Source of the DNA: an uncultured Parabacteroides sp.
GTDB lineage: Bacteria > Bacteroidota > Bacteroidia > Bacteroidales > Tannerellaceae
NCBI GenBank assembly: GCA_910577325.1
Contig: CAJTMR010000029.1
Location: 1-40,657 of the forward strand
Reading direction: 5' to 3'
Length of the DNA: 40,657 nucleotides
Of the stretch, positions 37,521 to 40,657 are shown piece after piece (the stretch's first letter is position 1; every line of letters starts with the position of its first letter). The translations under genes were made by a program, and so were the position numbers. The notes under the pieces were generated by a model that saw only the letters and a list, made by a program, of their open reading frames with translations, was not told the DNA's origin and made no database searches.

Positions 37521-37931
37521 TTAATTTTGACTATCGTTTTTACTAAGTGTATCAACAAACAGAGTTACATGGTTCGAACGTTTACGAATTCTGTATCCTC
37601 TTCCCTGAGGAGCCGGACGCATTCTCTTCAATGTTGTAGCACAATCTACACTGATTGAAGATACGCACAACTCTCCAGCTTCTGCTTTACGTTCATTCTT
37701 CTGTTCCCAATTGGCAATAGCTGAACGAAGCAATTTTTCTACTCTTGCTGCAGCTTCCTTGTTAGAAAACTTCAAAACACCAAGTGCACGGAATACTTCC
37801 ATTCCGCGGATCATGTCTACAACCAGACGCATCTTGCGGGGAGAAGTCGGCACGTTCCGCAATTTTGCGAAATACATGGTCTTCTGAGCTTCTTTTCTTG
37901 CTTCAGCTGATATTCTTTTTCTAGCACCCAT
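37521..37931 (-). CDS. rplV: Large-subunit ribosomal protein uL22
   Basis: The 136-residue uL22 has 'LRNVPTSPRKMRLVVDMIRG' and the long beta-hairpin ending 'CATTLKRMRPAPQGRGYRIRKRSNHVTL' (abridged) that lines the exit tunnel, where macrolide resistance changes occur. The N-terminus (MGARKRISAEARKEAQKTMY) is extended relative to E. coli. A 49-base gap separates it from rpsS. Confidence 0.98.
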   Translation of the reverse strand: MGARKRISAEARKEAQKTMYFAKLRNVPTSPRKMRLVVDMIRGMEVFRALGVLKFSNKEAAARVEKLLRSAIANWEQKNERKAEAGELCVSSISVDCATTLKRMRPAPQGRGYRIRKRSNHVTLFVDTLSKNDSQN

Positions 37932-37980
37932 TTTATTGATTCTTTTTATTTTCAGATTCCTGAATTCCTGTTACTACCGA

Positions 37981-38250
37981 TTACTTTTTCTTATTACCGG
38001 CGTGACCACGGAACGTACGAGTAGGAGAAAACTCTCCCAGTTTATGACCTACCATGTTCTCGGTTACAAAAACAGGAATAAATTTATTTCCATTGTGAAC
38101 TGCAATAGTATGGCCTACAAAGTCAGGCGAAATCATTGAAGCTCTTGCCCATGTCTTAACGACAGCCTTCTTTCCTGACTCATTCATTGCCAAGACTTTC
38201 TTTTCAAGCTTTACATTAATATACGGGCCTTTTTTTAGCGAACGACTCAT
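37981..38250 (-). CDS. rpsS: Small-subunit ribosomal protein uS19
   Basis: The 89-residue uS19 begins MSRSLKKGPYINVKLEKKVL and has 'KTWARASMISPDFVGHTIAV' and 'GHKLGEFSPTRTFRGHAGNKKK' (abridged). It pairs with uS13 in the head of the 30S subunit. It starts 20 bases after rplB. Confidence 0.98.
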   Translation of the reverse strand: MSRSLKKGPYINVKLEKKVLAMNESGKKAVVKTWARASMISPDFVGHTIAVHNGNKFIPVFVTENMVGHKLGEFSPTRTFRGHAGNKKK

Positions 38251-38270
38251 AGTTTACTTAATTAATCAGA

Positions 38271-39095
38271 TTATTTCTTTCTTCTTTCAATAATATATTT
38301 TGAAGAATGCTTCTTCGGAGCTCTTGTCTTCAAGCCCTTAGCATACAAGCCATTGCGAGATCTAGGATGACCTCCGGAAGCACGACCTTCACCACCACCC
38401 ATCGGGTGATCAACCGGGTTCATTACAACACCACGGTTGTGAGGACGACGACCTAACCATCTAGAACGACCGGCTTTACCTGATTTTTCAAGACCATGGT
38501 CTGAATTACCTACACTACCAACTGTAGCCTTACAAGCAGCAAGAATCTTTCTGGTTTCGCCAGAAGGCATCTTAATAATCGCATAATCGCCTTCTTTCGA
38601 AGTCAACTGAGCAAAAGCACCGGCAGAACGCACTAACTTGGCACCCTGTCCCGGACGAAGCTCAATATTGTGAATAATAGTACCAACGGGAATATTTGCC
38701 ATAGGCAAAGTATTACCTACCTCAGGAGCGACTTCGCTACCTGAAACCACTGTCTGGCCAACTTCCAATCCGTTCGGAGCGATGATATAGCTCTTTGCTC
38801 CGTCTGCGTAATACAACAGTGCGATACGAGATGTACGGTTAGGATCATACTCGATAGACTTGACTGTTGCAGGAATGCCATCTTTGTTTCTCTTGAAATC
38901 GATAAATCTGTACTTCTGCTTGTGACCGCCACCAAGATAACGCATTGTCATCTTACCTGTGTTGTTACGACCACCTGTACTCTTCTTACCTACTACAAGA
39001 GACTTTTCTGGTGTACTTGCAGTGATTTTATCAAATGCACCAATAACTTTGTGTCTCTGCCCCGGTGTTGTGGGCTTTAATTTACGTATTCCCAT
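38271..39095 (-). CDS. rplB: Large-subunit ribosomal protein uL2
   Basis: The 274-residue uL2 begins 'MGIRKLKPTTPGQRHKVIGA' and contains 'GGRNNTGKMTMRYLGGGHKQ', 'GTIIHNIELRPGQGAKLVRSAG' (abridged) and the signature 'RGVVMNPVDHPMGGGEGRAS' with its conserved histidine. It is a core 50S protein near the peptidyl-transferase centre. It starts 8 bases after rplW. Confidence 0.98.
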   Translation of the reverse strand: MGIRKLKPTTPGQRHKVIGAFDKITASTPEKSLVVGKKSTGGRNNTGKMTMRYLGGGHKQKYRFIDFKRNKDGIPATVKSIEYDPNRTSRIALLYYADGAKSYIIAPNGLEVGQTVVSGSEVAPEVGNTLPMANIPVGTIIHNIELRPGQGAKLVRSAGAFAQLTSKEGDYAIIKMPSGETRKILAACKATVGSVGNSDHGLEKSGKAGRSRWLGRRPHNRGVVMNPVDHPMGGGEGRASGGHPRSRNGLYAKGLKTRAPKKHSSKYIIERRKK

Positions 39096-39103
39096 TTCTT
39101 TTT

Positions 39104-39397
39104 TTAGATATTACTAAAGAAATCAATTGTTTCTCCTTCTTTCAACGTTACGATAGCCTTTTTAAAAGCAGATTGCTTGCCATTGATAATACCAGATTTG
39201 GTATAGCGGCTTTTCTTCTTGCCCGAGTAGTTGATGGTATTAACATCAACTACTGTTACATTGTACATGTCTTCAATGGCTTTTCTAATCTCTAACTTGT
39301 TGGCATCAGGAGAAACACGAAAACCATAGCGATTATCCATTTTTTCCGTAATCGCTGTTTGCTTCTCAGTTACTATAGGTTTAATAATAATTCCCAT
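39104..39397 (-). CDS. rplW: Large-subunit ribosomal protein uL23
   Basis: The 97-residue uL23 begins 'MGIIIKPIVTEKQTAITEKM' and has 'YGFRVSPDANKLEIRKAIED' and 'VTVVDVNTINYSGKKKSRYT'. It is the main docking site for trigger factor and SRP at the exit tunnel. It starts 11 bases after rplD. Confidence 0.97.
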   Translation of the reverse strand: MGIIIKPIVTEKQTAITEKMDNRYGFRVSPDANKLEIRKAIEDMYNVTVVDVNTINYSGKKKSRYTKSGIINGKQSAFKKAIVTLKEGETIDFFSNI

Positions 39398-39408
39398 TTT
39401 TCTACTCC

Positions 39409-40038
39409 TTATGCGTTAAACAGTTTTTCAATAACAGCTACAGAACTTTCGGTCAACACCAAATTCGAAGCGTTCAATACTCCGTATGTATTTAGTTCAG
39501 AAGCTATTACAACATTTGCCTTTTCCAAATTTCTGGCCGACAAATATACGAAATTATTTTTCTCTGATAAAACCAAAAGTAACTTTCCGTCAGCCACTTT
39601 CAGATTCTTAGCAATTGTTACGAATTCTTTAGTCTTAGGAGCTTCCAAAGTGAAATCTTCTACAACTACGATTGCGTTATTCTTTGCTTTGTAAGTCAAG
39701 GCTGATTTACGAGCCAGACTCTTTACTTTCTTGTTCAATTTGAACTCATAATCTCTCGGTCTCGGACCAAATACACGGCCACCACCAACCAATACCGGAG
39801 AGTTGATGTCGCCACGACGAGCTCCACCACCACCCTTCTGGCGGATCAATTTACGAGTACTACCAGAAACTTCACTTCTTTCTTTTGATTTGTGAGTTCC
39901 CTGACGCTGATTAGCCAAATACTGTTTTACATCCAAGTAAATAGCATGATCATTGGGCTCAATGCCAAAGATAGCATCGTTCAATGTTACCTTTCTTCCG
40001 GTATCTTCACCTTTAATATTTAATACGCTCAGTTCCAT
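39409..40038 (-). CDS. rplD: Large-subunit ribosomal protein uL4
   Basis: The 209-residue uL4 has the loop 'TRKLIRQKGGGGARRGDINSP' (abridged) and 'GGGRVFGPRPRDYEFKLNKK', which extends into the exit tunnel, then 'VVEDFTLEAPKTKEFV'. In E. coli it also represses the S10 operon. The first base of its ATG overlaps the last base of the rplC stop. Confidence 0.98.
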   Translation of the reverse strand: MELSVLNIKGEDTGRKVTLNDAIFGIEPNDHAIYLDVKQYLANQRQGTHKSKERSEVSGSTRKLIRQKGGGGARRGDINSPVLVGGGRVFGPRPRDYEFKLNKKVKSLARKSALTYKAKNNAIVVVEDFTLEAPKTKEFVTIAKNLKVADGKLLLVLSEKNNFVYLSARNLEKANVVIASELNTYGVLNASNLVLTESSVAVIEKLFNA

Positions 40039-40655
40039 TACTTTTCAATTAATAAGATTGAACCTTTTGCTCCTGGAACCGATCCTTTAACCAATAAAAG
40101 ATTGTGTTCCGGCATCACCTTGATCACTTGCAGGTTCTGAACTGTTACACGTTCATTACCCATTTGGCCGGCCATACGCATACCTTTGAATACCTTTGCA
40201 GGGTAAGAACAGGCACCGATACCACCGGGAGCACGCAAACGGTTATGCTGACCGTGAGTAGTCTGACCGACACCACCGAAACCATGACGTTTTACTACAC
40301 CCTGGAAACCTTTACCTTTTGATGTACCTACCACATCGACGAAACCTGCATCTTCCAAATAATCTACAGTGATCACATCACCGAGCTTATATTCGGTTTC
40401 AAAATTCTTGAACTCGGCCAAGTATCTCTTGGGAGTTACACCTGCCTTCTTGAAATGGCCCATTTCAGGCTGTGTCGTGTGTTTCTCTTTTTTGTCTTCG
40501 AAACCCAACTGAACAGCTTCATAACCATCTTTTTCCAAAGTCTTAATCTGTGTAACTACACAAGGACCCACTTCGATAACAGTGCATGGAAGATTCTTTC
40601 CCTCGGCACTGAAAACGGATGTCATTCCGATTTTTTTTCCTAATAATCCTGGCAT
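40038..40655 (-). CDS. rplC: Large-subunit ribosomal protein uL3
   Basis: The 205-residue uL3 is complete, beginning MPGLLGKKIGMTSVFSAEGK only two bases inside the right end of the window. It has 'GTSKGKGFQGVVKRHGFGG', the conserved 'THGQHNRLRAPGGIGACSYP' and 'VFKGMRMAGQMGNERVTVQN'. It is an early assembly protein near the peptidyl-transferase centre. The rest of the S10 part (rpsJ and its promoter) is expected further right and not visible. Confidence 0.98.
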   Translation of the reverse strand: MPGLLGKKIGMTSVFSAEGKNLPCTVIEVGPCVVTQIKTLEKDGYEAVQLGFEDKKEKHTTQPEMGHFKKAGVTPKRYLAEFKNFETEYKLGDVITVDYLEDAGFVDVVGTSKGKGFQGVVKRHGFGGVGQTTHGQHNRLRAPGGIGACSYPAKVFKGMRMAGQMGNERVTVQNLQVIKVMPEHNLLLVKGSVPGAKGSILLIEK

Positions 40656-40657
40656 TT

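Overview
The window looks like a chromosomal segment of a Bacteroidales bacterium, most likely Parabacteroides or a close relative. This rests on protein content (BT4734-like/DUF3987 protein, DUF4248, paired ExbD proteins, GH3–beta-lactamase fusion, L17 with a long acidic tail), on several promoters of the Bacteroidetes type (-7 element TAnnTTTG), and on the near absence of Shine-Dalgarno sequences. Genus assignment is inference; no 16S gene is present.

Layout. (1) 1-4751: a pentapeptide-repeat protein (+), then a GNAT acetyltransferase and a very large AsmA-like membrane-anchored protein (-). (2) 4752-5029: a repeat-bearing spacer with an 11-bp inverted repeat and four degenerate units at exactly 22-bp spacing. 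(3) 5030-11154 (-): a UDG-like DNA metabolism protein overlapping its radical SAM partner, a CobD-like PLP enzyme, and a GH3 hexosaminidase fused to a beta-lactamase-like domain. (4) 11155-11507: divergent promoters and a 171-bp snap-back palindromic element. (5) 11508-15437: NIPSNAP protein, rplS with a probable structured leader and a strong terminator, a small membrane protein convergent with and overlapping enolase, and a small secreted protein. (6) 15550-21063 (+): an energy-transduction operon exbB-exbD-exbD-tonB followed by a PstS-like lipoprotein and a TPR protein, preceded by a strongly nested inverted-repeat leader. (7) 21160-26098: an accessory-looking block with a HigB/RelE-type toxin-antitoxin pair, a BT4734-like/DUF3987 ATPase protein, DUF4248, and, divergently, an HU-like protein, a glucosaminidase and a 53-aa small protein. 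(8) 26181-40655 (-): the merged S10-spc-alpha operon from rplC to rplQ, tightly packed, with only two larger gaps (rpsN-rpsH 56 nt, rpsK-rpsD 122 nt), ending at a bidirectional terminator shared with block 7.

How the genes fit together: block 8 is translation/transcription core plus SecY and Map; block 6 provides proton-driven energy to TonB-dependent outer-membrane transport; the GH3 fusion points to peptidoglycan turnover; the UDG-like/radical SAM pair suggests an uncharacterised nucleic-acid repair or modification step. Block 7 is the best place to look for an undescribed system: a primase/helicase-like ATPase protein, a small putative DNA-binding factor, an HU variant, a cell-wall hydrolase and a tiny hydrophobic protein share one locus beside a TA pair, and a 33-bp sequence from the ATPase gene recurs inverted just beyond its 3' end. 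No rRNA, tRNA, CRISPR array, transposase or integrase gene was found.
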